Positions 38,590-49,103 of a stretch of DNA of 64,000 nucleotides are shown here, piece after piece. Each line of letters starts with the position of its first letter. Positions within the stretch are counted from its first letter, which is position 1. Made by a program: the position numbers and the translations under genes. The DNA lies in NCBI GenBank assembly GCA_007922225.1, contig ML679961.1, forward strand, positions 69,854,890 through 69,918,889, read 5' to 3'. The notes beneath the pieces are model-generated. The model searched no databases. It saw only the letters and a list, made by a program, of their open reading frames with translations, and had not been told where the DNA came from. This DNA is from Emydura subglobosa (lineage: Eukaryota > Chordata > Testudines > Chelidae).

Positions 38590-38805
38590 GCATCTTACTG
38601 ACAGATATGCAGACACATGGATAAGCAGGCAGCAATATGCAGAGATCTGCACCATACATGCACAGAGACACAAATACCATTACATGCAAACACCCATCAG
38701 CCTATGGTTCTTCTATAGCACCTGTCACTGCAAAATGTAATTGTTGACATGCAGGTAACACACAAGCACATGCAGGGGCATAAATACATACATAAACATG
38801 TGCAG
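38590..38805. repeat. Degenerate ACATGCAGAGAT-type minisatellite, left part
   Basis: Words such as ATATGCAGACACATGG, ATATGCAGAGATCTGC, ACATGCACAGAGACA and CATGTGCAGAGACC recur irregularly. The array continues at 39563-39660 (ACATGCAGAGATCTATACAC), so the LTR between them inserted into it. Confidence 0.55.
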
Positions 38806-38810
38806 AGACC

Positions 38811-39557
38811 TGTTGAGGCTCCTTCCCTCAGTTCTTGGTTCGCTGACAGAAGCAGGAGTCCAGGCAATACTATGGGTTTATTGGGGTAATCAAGCAAGAA
38901 TCCCAGTTCTTCACACCAGTAATTTTCCTTCTTCCCACCTTATTTCCTGTTTGACCTCAGGTTTTATAGTGTATCTTAACCAATCATTTTCTTAAAAATA
39001 TTACAAGATAATTCTTTAGCCAATCCTAACATATTGTAACATAATTCTCTAACCAATCATATCCCACCACTTTAACTGATTACAATTAGTTATGGGACAG
39101 ACAAAAACAATCAAAGAATCAGACAGAAATTATCAGAAGAGTGGGTACCATAATGGCCAAACAATACAAAGTGTAGATTCTACAATCACAACTGTTGACA
39201 AGTGGTTAAAAACCAAACAGAATGCTATCGAACAAAATTTTCTTTAAGCATTCTAAGGTCTTTTCTGTATCTGGAGGTGTTAGACTGTATCACCTTCTAA
39301 ACAGCCTGGTATTATGTTGTTTTAATGTAATTTGTTTGGAATGTGTGGATGTGACCACACGCTTCCCAGTTTATGGCTGCCTCTGCTGCTTAGTTGAAGT
39401 ACAAGGCCTTAGACTGTCACAGTGAGAGAAGGCCCATAGACAGGTGGCCTGTGATTTTGATTCTTTGGTTTTATACCCCTGTAACTAGCTAAGTGATAAG
39501 AATATACTTAAAATTCATAGGCCTTTACAGGCAGGTCTAAATGTCTATATTCTAACA
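38811..39557 (-). mobile_element. Solo LTR, 747 bp, perfect 5-bp target duplication
   Basis: On the - strand it begins TGTTAGAATATAG and ends GGAGCCTCAACA. The flanks are AGACC on both sides (38806-38810 and 39558-39562), an exact duplication that fixes the boundaries. A TATAAAA (38962-38968), then AATAAA about 85 bases downstream (38877-38882), then about 66 bases to the end give a normal U3-R-U5 order. Five-base duplications occur in ERV-L/class III and some other LTR families, so the class is left open. There is no internal region or gene: this is a recombination product. Confidence 0.92.
38877..39058 (-). promoter_or_regulatory. LTR core promoter: three CCAAT-type sites, TATA box, poly(A) signal
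   Basis: In transcription order on the - strand, GATTGG (inverted CCAAT) occurs at 39058-39053, 39025-39020 and 38985-38980, spaced 33 and 40 bases inside diverged tandem units containing AATTAT. TATAAAA follows at 38968-38962, and AATAAA at 38882-38877. This is the layout of an LTR promoter. Activity is not shown, and it points away from CHST1. Confidence 0.7.
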
Positions 39558-39562
39558 AGACC

Positions 39563-40175
39563 ATCATGGATAACAGCATACAGATAGTCATATGACACAC
39601 ATGTGCATTGACACATGCAGAGATCTATACACATATGGAGATGTGTACCCAGTTCTGCACAGCGACACAGCTAGGCACGTTCTGTAAGATGGATGTGCCA
39701 AACACTAAATCAGGAGAAAAAAAGAGTCCCTGGGGGAAAACCAGTAGAGGGAAACGTCTAACCCACATTGCTAATCTCTAGCATGGACTGGCTTGCTCAC
39801 TGCAGTTAGCATTAGCCATTTGAGTTTGATTTCAAACTCTTCTGGGGGTGGGGTAGGGATAGGGGAGCGTGGGGGAGCTTTTTTTCTTCTCTAACTGCCC
39901 CTCCACACCCCAAACTCTAATATAGGAAGCCAGAGGTTTCCAAGGTAAAACTAGTGGCTGGGAGGCTACAGCACTTAGAAAGAAAAGCCAGGGCCTTGTG
40001 TAATGTTAGAGCCAGCAGCTGAGGCAGCCCTTGTGCAGTGGCTGAGAGAGAGAGAGAGACCAGGTCAGTGTCTGGCATTCAGCTGGGCTCAGGGGAGGTC
40101 ACTTCGCTTAACGAAACATGACAGGGTGCCTCCCTGAGGGGATAAGGGCATGTCACTGTACTGTAAGATACTCCC
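39563..40175. other. Probable CHST1 intron; minisatellite right part and single-copy sequence
   Basis: The first 100 bases continue the minisatellite interrupted by the LTR. A GA run lies at about 40046-40059. No exon recognised. Confidence 0.4.
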
Positions 40176-40179
40176 ATGT

Positions 40180-40294
40180 AGGGTGACCAGATGTCCCGAT
40201 TTTATAGGCACAGTCCTGATATTTGTGGCTTTTTCTTATATAGGTGCCTATTACCTACCTCCCCGATTTTTCACACTTGCTAGTTGGCCACCCT
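40180..40294. mobile_element. Short MITE-like element
   Basis: Starts AGGGTGACCAGATGTCCCGA and ends TAGTTGGCCACCCT, inverted ends of about ten bases. The interior contains ATTTTTCACACTTGCTAG. It matches a short element I recall as common in turtle genomes. No target duplication was seen. Confidence 0.65.
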
Positions 40295-40436
40295 GTGCCC
40301 ATGGGAGGGGGAAGTAGAAGGGCCTCCCAAAGTGATGGAGGAGAATCTGGTTGTGTGACCATTTAACTGCGTGTGCATGTACCTATGTGCATGTATGGAC
40401 ACAAATGCCTGTGTATATAGAAAGACACCCCCCTCC

Positions 40437-40454
40437 CACACACACACACACACA
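40437..40454. repeat. (CA)n microsatellite
   Basis: An uninterrupted run of about nine CA units after a C-rich stretch. Confidence 0.9.
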
Positions 40455-41435
40455 GAGCGTGTGCTGCTGTCTCGTCCCCGCCCCCTCCCATTCATACACT
40501 GAGAGCAGATGCCCCCTGCAGGCTTGTGAGCCCGGTTCACAGCTACTCACAAGAGAGAAGAATAGGATCAGTTGCATCACAGCTGTCTCCAATTTACCTG
40601 CTCTGCCAGCCAGCAGATGAGCAGCCTATCCTGCGGGCAGCAGGAAAGCGGTGCGCTGGGCCAACCCTTTGTGGCAGGCTGCAGCCCAGGCTGTGAGAGA
40701 AGATGGCACGTAGGGGAGCTGTGACAGCTGCTGGCCAGGGCTGACCCCCCCACCCCTTCTGCCCCCAAGCCCTGTACACGCTCTTCCCCTTGCTGATCAC
40801 AGGGCGGCAGCATTCTGGGTGAGTGTCAGCTGCATGCTGGGCGGCCCCTAGAGGAAGCAGGCGCTGGTGAGCTCAGACCACAAACCGGCACAGATGCCTC
40901 CTGGGGCAGAGGGGGAGGGGCCTACATTATTCAGCTCATTAAACGGGACTTTAAAATATTGAATATTCCAAGATTATTTTAAAAGCCTGTTTCCAATATT
41001 ACCGTGCTCCATCGCTTGGGGCCCAGCAGGCCACGCAGGTCAAGTGACAGCCCAAGCGTTCCGCCTCTTTGGTTCCTGGGGCCTGGGCCCCAGCCCCATA
41101 CCCGCCGGAAATGCTTCCAACTCCTCAGCTGCTCCATCCTTTGCTCAGCCTGCTCCCCTTTTGCTCACTCCCGCCTCTGTGTCACAGCCTGGCTGTCCCT
41201 GCCATGTGCACACTCTGTCCCACCTTCGGTACCGGGGTCCAGGGGCTTCTGCCACGGAGCCCCTTTTTGGCAGGCTTGCTAGGTTTCTCTTTGCAAATGT
41301 TGAATCTCTCCCTGGAAGGATCAGCCCCTTGCCCTGTCCATTTCTTATGAAGTCTGCCACAAGCTGCAAGAAACACAGGACAACTTAGGAGGAGGTGCCA
41401 CCAGCAGCAGCAGGAGCTGTTGTAAAGGAGACTGT

Positions 41436-41640
41436 GTGCCCTAGAGGACAGTGCACTAGACTGGGGCTCAGGAGACCTGTATTCTATTCCTGGCTCTGCC
41501 ATTGGCCTGCTGGGCGACCTTGGCTGAGTCATTTCACTGCCATGGGCCTCAGTTTCCCCATCTATCAAATAACAGTACTGACCACCTTGTAAAGTGCTTC
41601 AAGCTCTACAGCTGTAAGAGCTTGCTATTGTTATTGTAAC
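41436..41640 (+). mobile_element. tRNA-derived/MIR-like SINE
   Basis: The order is GTGCACTAGACTGGGGCTCA, TTCTATTCCTGGCTCTGCC, CTGGGCGACCTTGGCTGAGT, CCTCAGTTTCCCCATCTATC, AAGTGCTTCAAGCTCTACAG and a TATTGTTATTGT tail. This is the full length of a common amniote SINE. It lies about 2 kb upstream of the CHST1 coding exon. Confidence 0.8.
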
Positions 41641-43551
41641 ATGGAGGAATGTCTAGTCATTGCCCTCAATGCCAGCAATGAGGAGATCACTGAAAAAAGA
41701 ATAAAGCAATGAGCTGCCATAGCTGCTGCTGTGACAGCAGGATGATGTCAGGTGGGGCTGGGCTCCCTCTCCATTTGAATGCAGGAGGCAGCAGGGACTG
41801 TGGGAGGCTGGTTCCCTGGTTGTTTTTCAATTGTTCGGTTCTATGTCTCCACCCCAGACATCGAATAGCTGCTGCTTTCGCATGCGCTCCAACACTGCTG
41901 CTTCCCATGTGCCCTAATCAACACCAGACTGGAACTGCTGCAAGGCTCTGCTTCCCCTAGGCCCAGCTCTGGAGGTAGAAAAGGAGAGCCAGCTAGTGCT
42001 AAAAGCTGCTGCTGTGAACTTACCTTCAGTGCAAGCCTCATTAAGGCGCTGAGAGCTTTAGCACCAATTGCTGAGTCTCCATGTTTCTTGCTCGGAGCGC
42101 TCGTGGGTTTGGACGCAGCAGTGTTGAGGACACAGTGTGGGAAGGTCAGTGGTCTCCAGAACCATCTTTCAGCAGTTTTATTTGCTGCAGTTTGCAGAAG
42201 CAGGAAAATAAGCTCCCTCCCCTGCCTCAATCAATCATCCTCCACTCCTGGCGAATATCCCCTTTTGTCACGTCTGCAGCAGAGCGCGCGGCCATGTGGC
42301 TGCCCTCGGGCCCTGCACTCACATCAGCCACAACCCATTTATCCAACGGTTTCCAGCGAGCGGCTCATTCTGGGAGCTAGCTCCCATTGGCAGCGCAAGC
42401 AACGTGCCCCGCTCCAGGAACTCTGCCATATGTCGGCAAAGTGCCTCGCATTCTGTCGATGGTGCTGTCTTTGTTGATAGCCCACAGAGAAAGAGAACAT
42501 GTGCTGTGTGTTATTTCTAATATGCCCATTACCATAGTATCTGGACACAGGACTGGCCCCAGCTCATGGGGACTCACAGGTCTGAGAACAGAAGCTGAAG
42601 ATGGTGGGATTGCACATCAGCAACTACCTGGCAGAGCCATTATCACAGGTGAAGAATTGCGAGAAGACGAGAATCTAGCTTGATTCTCAGATCCCGGGTT
42701 GGGTTTGCAGGGCTGGCCGCTAGAAAAGCATGTTGCATCTGGAGCTGAGAGATGAACGCGGATGAGATGAACATGCGGTGTCAAGTCCATCCAGTTTGCT
42801 GAAATCCCTTGAATCTGGGCTGTGCATCGTGACTCAGGTTTCCCAAGCTACCCTGGCCAGGGAGGACGTTTGCAGCCCTAGGAGAGAAAAGTGAAAGCAC
42901 TGCCATTTCCCTCACGCTGAGTAGGCACTTGCTGGCAAAGCCTGGTCAATCTACTGCACTGCCAGCTGGCAGAAAGCTGGACTCACCCCATTGCCAAGTC
43001 TCCCGCCCTGTTCTTGCCACTTCTACCAGGGGTGGGTGTTAGAGGTTTGATTGATGGGGTGACAACTGACTCACACACATGGCAAAGCACAAAACCTGAG
43101 TTTACTGGATTCCATGAGTTTGTGCAGCTGCTATGAACTTCCTTGGATTGACTGTACATGGAGGTATGTCCATAGTGTGGCCAGGGCCATTACCCGCCTC
43201 CTTCCCCATAGTCTGAGGTGCAAGGCAGAGAATGAGCTGTGAGACATACATTTTCTACATGCCTTTAGAAGGACGGACCCTATTTCCTGGGTTGAAGTTC
43301 TCTGGGGATATTGCTTCTGCGGCTAACAGCATGTGTCCTAATATTCATTCTTCTTGATGGGATAGGGCTGGGAGGTGAGTAACATGGGAATGACTCCCTG
43401 AGTTATATAGTTGTGACTGATATCCGCCTTGCCAGAGTGCTTACTGGCCTCATTTGTCATTTCACTGTCTGACCAACCATTCAGTACAGAGAATACTAGG
43501 GGCCCTGAGCAATATTCCCTGCTCAACTTGTGACCTCTCTTTGTGTTGCAG
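41641..43551. other. Probable CHST1 last intron
   Basis: Sequence up to the acceptor of the coding exon. The polypyrimidine tract and acceptor read TGACCTCTCTTTGTGTTGCAG ending at 43551 (written here as one site). No coding frame of note. Confidence 0.5.
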
Positions 43552-43579
43552 ATACTAAGACAACCTGTAAAGAAGCTCC

Positions 43580-43741
43580 ATGACGGTGACCAGCCATGCA
43601 ATGTTCCTGGAAGGCTGTCCTCCTACTAGCCTTGGCATCCATCGCGATCCAGTACACGGCAATCCGAACCTTCACAGCCAAGTCCTTCCACAGCTGCCCT
43701 ATCCCCAATCCTGTGAACTGCAGCCTGAGCCAGGAGACTGA
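43580..43741 (+). other. Overlapping upstream ORF at the CHST1 start
   Basis: An ATG at 43580-43582, 16 bases before the CHST1 ATG and in the +1 frame relative to it, opens a 53-codon frame that stops at TGA 43739-43741, inside the CHST1 CDS. Its context (T at -3, A at +4) is weak, while the CHST1 ATG has G at -3. Ribosomes that used it would bypass the main start. Whether it is used is unknown. Confidence 0.55.
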
Positions 43742-44855
43742 GTCGGCTGACAGGCTATGTGACGAGAGCCCAACCTTTGCTTATAACCTCTCCAGAAAGA
43801 CGCATGTCCTGATCCTGGCCACCACCAGGAGTGGCTCCTCATTTGTGGGACAGTTGTTTAACCAGCACTTCGATGTCTTCTATTTATTTGAGCCCCTCTA
43901 CCATGTCCAGTACACCCTGATCCCAAAGCTGACCCAGAGCAAGAGCACCACTGACAGGCGGGTCATGCTGGGCGCCAGCAGAGACTTGCTGAGGAGCCTT
44001 TATGACTGCGACCTCTACTTCCTGGAGAACTACATCAAACCCCAGCCAGTGAACCACACGACAGATCGGCTGTTCCGCAGGGGAGCCAGCAAGGCCCTGT
44101 GCTCTCCGCCGGTTTGCGAATCACTGGGACCCATTGATATCCACCTGGAGGAAGGGGACTGTGTGAAAAAGTGTGGCACCTTGAATCTGACATTAGCCAC
44201 TGAGTCATGCAAAGAGCATGGGCATGTGGCCATCAAAACGGTGCGGGTGCCGGAAGTCAGTGACCTCAGAGCCTTGGTGGAGGACCCCAGACTAAACCTG
44301 AAGGTTATACAGCTGGTGAGGGATCCCAGAGGTATCTTGGCTTCCAGGAGCGAGACCTTCCGAGACACTTACAGGCTTTGGAGGATCTGGGATGGTACTG
44401 GCAGGAAGCCCTATAACCTAGATGTGACCCAGCTCACCACGGTCTGTGAGGATTTCTTGAACTCTGTATCCACTGGACTGAACCGACCCCCTTGGCTTAA
44501 GGGCAAATACATGCTGGTAAGGTACGAAGACCTGGCCAGAAATCCCATGAAAAAGACTGAGGAGATTTATGGTTTCCTGGGCATTCCCATGGACAGCAAC
44601 ATTGAGCGATGGATACAAAACAACACAAGAGGGGACAGGTCCTCGGCCAAACACAAGTACGGGACCGTTCGGAACTCGGCGGCGACAGCAGAGAAATGGC
44701 GGTTCCGCCTCTCCTACGAGATTGTGGAGTTTACTCAAAATGCCTGCCAGCAGGTGCTGGCACAGCTCGGCTACAAAATGGCGGGCTCGGAGGAAGAGCT
44801 GAAGAACCTCTCCATCAGCCTGGTGGAAGAGAGGGACTTCCTGCCCTTTTCGTAA
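43596..44855 (+). CDS. CHST1: Carbohydrate sulfotransferase 1 (keratan sulfate Gal-6-O-sulfotransferase)
   Basis: CHST1 transfers sulfate from PAPS to the 6-hydroxyl of galactose in keratan sulfate and sialyl-lactosamine glycans, in the Golgi lumen. The 419-residue protein starts MQCSWKAVLLLALASIAIQY, a short cytosolic tip and signal-anchor (about 6-23), as in mammalian CHST1. The 5'-phosphosulfate-binding loop is TTRSGSS (76-82), and the 3'-phosphate-binding region is LVRDPRGILASRSE (240-253). Blocks such as FYLFEPLYHVQ, MLGASRDLLRSLYDCDLYFL and GTVRNSAATAEKWRFRLSYE are nearly unchanged from human. It ends DFLPFS. Sequons lie at N41, N64, N153, N197, N342 and N404. It is eight residues longer than human (411), the difference lying in the stem near residues 34-52, where N41 is added. 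There is no intron or frameshift. The start is chosen because the N-terminus matches the family exactly. The neighbouring gene is convergent. Confidence 0.98.
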   Translation: MQCSWKAVLLLALASIAIQYTAIRTFTAKSFHSCPIPNPVNCSLSQETESADRLCDESPTFAYNLSRKTHVLILATTRSGSSFVGQLFNQHFDVFYLFEPLYHVQYTLIPKLTQSKSTTDRRVMLGASRDLLRSLYDCDLYFLENYIKPQPVNHTTDRLFRRGASKALCSPPVCESLGPIDIHLEEGDCVKKCGTLNLTLATESCKEHGHVAIKTVRVPEVSDLRALVEDPRLNLKVIQLVRDPRGILASRSETFRDTYRLWRIWDGTGRKPYNLDVTQLTTVCEDFLNSVSTGLNRPPWLKGKYMLVRYEDLARNPMKKTEEIYGFLGIPMDSNIERWIQNNTRGDRSSAKHKYGTVRNSAATAEKWRFRLSYEIVEFTQNACQQVLAQLGYKMAGSEEELKNLSISLVEERDFLPFS

Positions 44856-45498
44856 CACAGGCATTACGCTCTCTTTTTGATATGGACTGTTTCTAACTGT
44901 TGCCTTATTTTATTTTATTTTTTTCCCTTTCTCTCTCTCTTTCTCTCTCTCTCCAAAATTTGCACTAAATCTTGAATGGGAAGCTCAATGGCATTAAGGT
45001 GAGGAAGCTGCTCCCTCTCACAATGCGCTGTGGACGCAAGGGCATTGGGTGTCTCAGAGCAAGAGCTATAACTGTGGATGGGTAACAATGTTTACAAAAT
45101 ACACACAATGTATAAAACAACCTTCAAGCTTTCCAAACCGAAGGGTACCTGGGGTACTGTACTTTTGCACTGTTTACTTTTACAATGTAAGAGATAAATA
45201 TATATATAATTTATGAATGGTGGTGTCCCCTCGAGAATACTTCCCCTTGTCTCCTGGTTCCGAGCAGGTTATGCTGTTAGCTGAATGTGGAATAACCTCC
45301 TCGTTTTCAATCTCGTTTCGATATGTCTGTTCGTTTAAGTCGTGTTATTGGGCTGGGCAGTCAGTCAGTTGCTGATCCATGGTTGTTTGGTAACACCTGT
45401 GACATTTCTTTGTGCCAAAAAAAAAAAAATTAGTTGATTGGGCGGTTTGCTAAAAACAAACAAACAAAAATTAATGCTTTATCTCTGTGTTTTCTGTA

Positions 45499-45504
45499 AA
45501 TAAA
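45499..45504 (+). promoter_or_regulatory. CHST1: CHST1 poly(A) signal
   Basis: AATAAA about 645 bases after the stop codon, followed by GT-rich sequence (GGGTGTGTG near 45537). Cleavage is expected around 45520. Confidence 0.75.
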
Positions 45505-46204
45505 AGAGTGCAATGAAACTGACCATTCCTGGGGGAGGGTGTGTGAAATTCAACTGGAAGAGCTCAGTAAATGCAGCTAGGGCATGAACACGACATAACT
45601 CCCCATAGCATCAACAGGATGGGCCTGACCCACCCATGGGGTGGGATGTACGTGTCCCCTTCAGCACCTAGGAATGGCACAGGGGAATGATGCTGGGCAA
45701 GTGAGAGGGTACAGAGAGATGCAGGTCAAGCGAGGGCTGGGCTGGGCTGACCCTGGAGATTGATTTATAGCTGGGGGAAGGAGTGGGGGTTTCAGAATTT
45801 GCCACTGATTGCAATTTGCTCTGGTATGTTTATGCTTGTATCCAAAGTGTGTAAAAATGCAGCTCGTTCAGTTCAGTAAAACAGTAATAATTTGAGAGCA
45901 TCTTCTGGCCTGGAGCCTGCTTAGAGGGGCCGTTTGGCACAAGCACTGACATGGGGCCCACATAGAGAGCCCAGCAGCCTGGCTACTGCACTGAGAGAAA
46001 TCATGTTTCCTGGGCACTGATCTGCTCAGCATGGCCTCTGGCCAGGGCATGAAAAATAGCATTGCCAAAATCCAGTGTCTGAATCCCTTGGTGCAGAATA
46101 TTAGGTGTTAGCAGGGTGCCCTGCCCTGGAGGGCCAAGTAAAATGCTGAAGATCAGTTTATAAATCGAAGGGAAAATTGACATTTTTTCATCCTTATTAT
46201 TTAT

Positions 46205-46440
46205 TTGTGTCACAGTAGTCCCAGCGGTCCCAGTGAGATTAAGGCCTCATTGTGCTAGGGCCTGTACAAACACATGGCACAAGACGGTCGCTGCCATGGC
46301 GAGCGGACAGTTTAAGGGTGGGAGGGGAAATCGAGGCACAGAAAAGTGAAGTGCCTCACCCAGGATCACGCAAGCAGTAAGAAAGAAGCCAGATCTCCTG
46401 GGTCCCAAGGCCAGGGTCCTACCCAATGGAGCACTCCATC
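46205..46440 (-). mobile_element. SINE, MIR-like or tRNA-derived
   Basis: The + strand reads CCTCATTGTGCTAGGGCCTG, then ATCGAGGCACAGAAAAGTGA, CCTCACCCAGGATCACGCAA, CCAGATCTCCTGGGTCC and CCTACCCAATGGAGCACTCC. This is the complement of the body and head order seen in the + strand SINE at 41436. Confidence 0.72.
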
Positions 46441-49084
46441 TCTTGTGCTTGGAATAGGAGTGGGGACTCATCTGTAGGAGAGCTCCACGGGATGATGGAA
46501 CACCTGGAGGAAGGGGTCATCCTAAAGGACACCGTCGATGCCACTTGTGACTGAGCTCTACGCAGGCAGCAGAGCTGAGCTGGGAAGCTGCAGTGGCTGT
46601 GCACAAAGCCAGACAGAACACCAGCAGGAGCTGCCTGCTTTCTGCTCACCTAAAAGGGGAGGAGGTGTGGGAAGGGGAAGGGGCAGAGGGCTACACGAAT
46701 TCGCTGTTAAACTCTCTCCTTTGTGAGCCTTTAGAAGGCCACTGGCCTCTACTGCAGCTGCCTGAGCTCATCGCGCTGGCTGCATTTTGCAAACTGGCCT
46801 GACCTGGAAGATGAAAACTCATTTTAACTGGGAATGGCTGTAAAAGGTCAGCAGAAAAATGAGTTTGGTGGCCTCTCCTCAGGGTTTGCAGGGAGACAAG
46901 AGGTACCTTATAAATCATCTGTGCTGGTTGCAAGGAGTGGGCCTGTCAGCGTTGACTCAGTGAGAGAGGATGGAGAGCGACTTGCAATAATCACTCCCGC
47001 TGCTCGTTTTGTCTCACTGCTGGCCATAACCAAGGGCCAAGTGGCAATTGCTGGGAGCCCTAAGGCTGCAGATGCCTTCATCTAATACAGCCTTGCAGAG
47101 ATGGTAGGTCCCAGCCTGTGATGCCTCAGCCCCAGCTAATCCTGGGATGTGCTGTGTCTGTGGCTGAACCTCCCTACCAGAGATGATGGAGCTGCCCGTG
47201 GTCACCCTCTCATGAGTAGATTGCGCACCACCACAGGCAGGGGGAAGTGGGCCATGTATTGGTCGGCTGCAGAGGTGCCATTGGACCGAGCTCAGCAGGG
47301 CCCCTGTGACCCACAGATCTACAGAGAGAAATTAAGCAGTTCTGTCGTCCAGAGCTGATGAGCAGGTTGCTGTGACGACAGGGCGGCTTTGCTGTCTCCT
47401 CACCTTTGAAAGGCTTTAACTGGGAAGAGGGGCCCTAAAGACAGATACTCCATTTCTCCAGTAGCTATAGCCTGACACAGAGGCCTCTGGAGTTCAGCTT
47501 AATCTTGATTCCCTTCCTGGCTCTGAACAAAACCTGGGACAAAAGCTACATTAGACTTTAAACCAATATTAGGAACCAGGCTTAAATACTGCATTCTAAA
47601 TGGTTTCTAACAGTTTGACCAATCAGTATGGCTGGGACAAAATGGCTTTGGAATTATGTTTGAAAACCCTGTCCACGTGTAAGCAGTGAGAGAGATTCAA
47701 CACTGTTTGGTGCCCGGATTCATGGGCCCTGGGCGTGACATTTGAATTTCCATTGAATGTCTAACATCTTTTCTTAACCATGTTATTTTTATTCGTTTCC
47801 TCCCACTAGAGACAAGGACCAACCCAAAAGAGGTAGTTATCCTCAAATTTTACTGTAAGTGAAATACAGAGATGCAGAATATTCCCAGAAACACACTGCA
47901 AAAAAGCCCAAGAAGAATCCCAGACCCAGAAACAAATTACATAGATTTCAATTATAGAGAACAAAAATATCCCACTGAGCCTCAGGCATTCTGTCTGCCC
48001 TGTGCTGTGGGGCTAGAGGAGATGTTTAGAGAGTGAGCATGTCAATAGAATTGGCTTACTCCAAGTGGGGGAGTGTCTGAGACAGATACATGGAAAGGAA
48101 ACATCTGGAACCAGAGGTGGTCAGCAACATCCTGCCCCGGCAGCCCCATGTCTGTCTCTATATTTACACACAGCCTGTGTTTTATGAGAGTTACTTCAGT
48201 ACCATGAAACATAGAAAAGACCCACTCAGAGGAGGTGCAACCTAGGAAGGGACACGGGGCTTGATCCAAGCAATGTTTACAGTAGATTTGATCCATTGTC
48301 TTTGCCTGCTAGCTCCCCATTATCTCAACGTTGAGAGGCCATGAGCACCACTAGCTGGACTCCCAGAACAGAGCTCCGGCTGGGCTGTGGGCTCCTTTCG
48401 CTCCTAGTTTCACCTTTATTCACGCTGTGGCCATTCCTGAACTAATGGAGACTTTTATTCTATTAAAGAAAGAAAGAAAGAATGGTAGGAGAAAAGCTGA
48501 GAAAATGCATTGTATGCACAAGGGGCCCCTGAAGTCAATGGAGTTGCACCAGGGATGAAAAGATGTGCTTTCACCTTGTTCAGCTAGTGCCATTCCATAG
48601 TTCCGGGAACTGGTGTCTTGAGATGGATCGAATGGTGCAGAGCTCTGCCCCCCAGTAAGAGCTGATAGCAAAGGGCTAATGGGAGAGAGTGGACAGCTAA
48701 GAGCTTCTTGATCTTCTTCTCACCACCCCCTAGGGGGAAGCTGAAGAAGGAAAGTTCCTGTTATCCATGCTCTGAATAAGACCTGCTGTGCTAGGAGCTG
48801 TGGAGGAGGATGGCTTTCTGTTCTCCTTGCTCAGCAAATGGATCACCTGGGATAGACTCGCTGACAGCTTAGTTATTAGCTGAGAGGTCAGAACAGGATT
48901 CAGAAAAACCCTGATGCCATGTGAAATCGTGAATAATAAGAGAAGAATTGGGTGCACCTAGGGGAGGATGAAGAACACAGAGCAAGCTGATACCATGCTT
49001 TGCTGAACACTTGGTACATGGGAAGAGCTGAGTAAGACTTTATAGGGACTTTCTGACTGCTGAAGAATGGTCCAGCAAGATGTG

Positions 49085-49103
49085 TACACACACACACACA
49101 CAC
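49085..49103. repeat. (CA)n microsatellite
   Basis: TGTACACACACACACACACA, then GTGCATGCGCGC, an alternating purine-pyrimidine tract that could adopt Z-DNA. Confidence 0.9.

Larger units (their letters stand above)
43552..45525 (+). other. CHST1: CHST1 terminal exon (whole CDS plus 3' UTR)
   Basis: The exon begins after a good acceptor, TCTCTTTGTGTTGCAG|ATACTAAG, leaves 44 bases of 5' UTR, then holds the complete CDS and about 670 bases of 3' UTR. The end is placed about 20 bases after the AATAAA at 45499. A CT-rich microsatellite lies in the 3' UTR at about 44926-44954. CHST1 is known to keep its CDS in one exon. Confidence 0.8.

Noticed and set aside
38590..39660. CRISPR-like spaced repeats around the LTR
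   Set aside because: The repeated words are degenerate and irregularly spaced, in vertebrate DNA. They form a decayed minisatellite split by an LTR.
44418..44864. 148-codon antisense frame within CHST1
   Set aside because: It is the shadow of a conserved coding sequence on the other strand.
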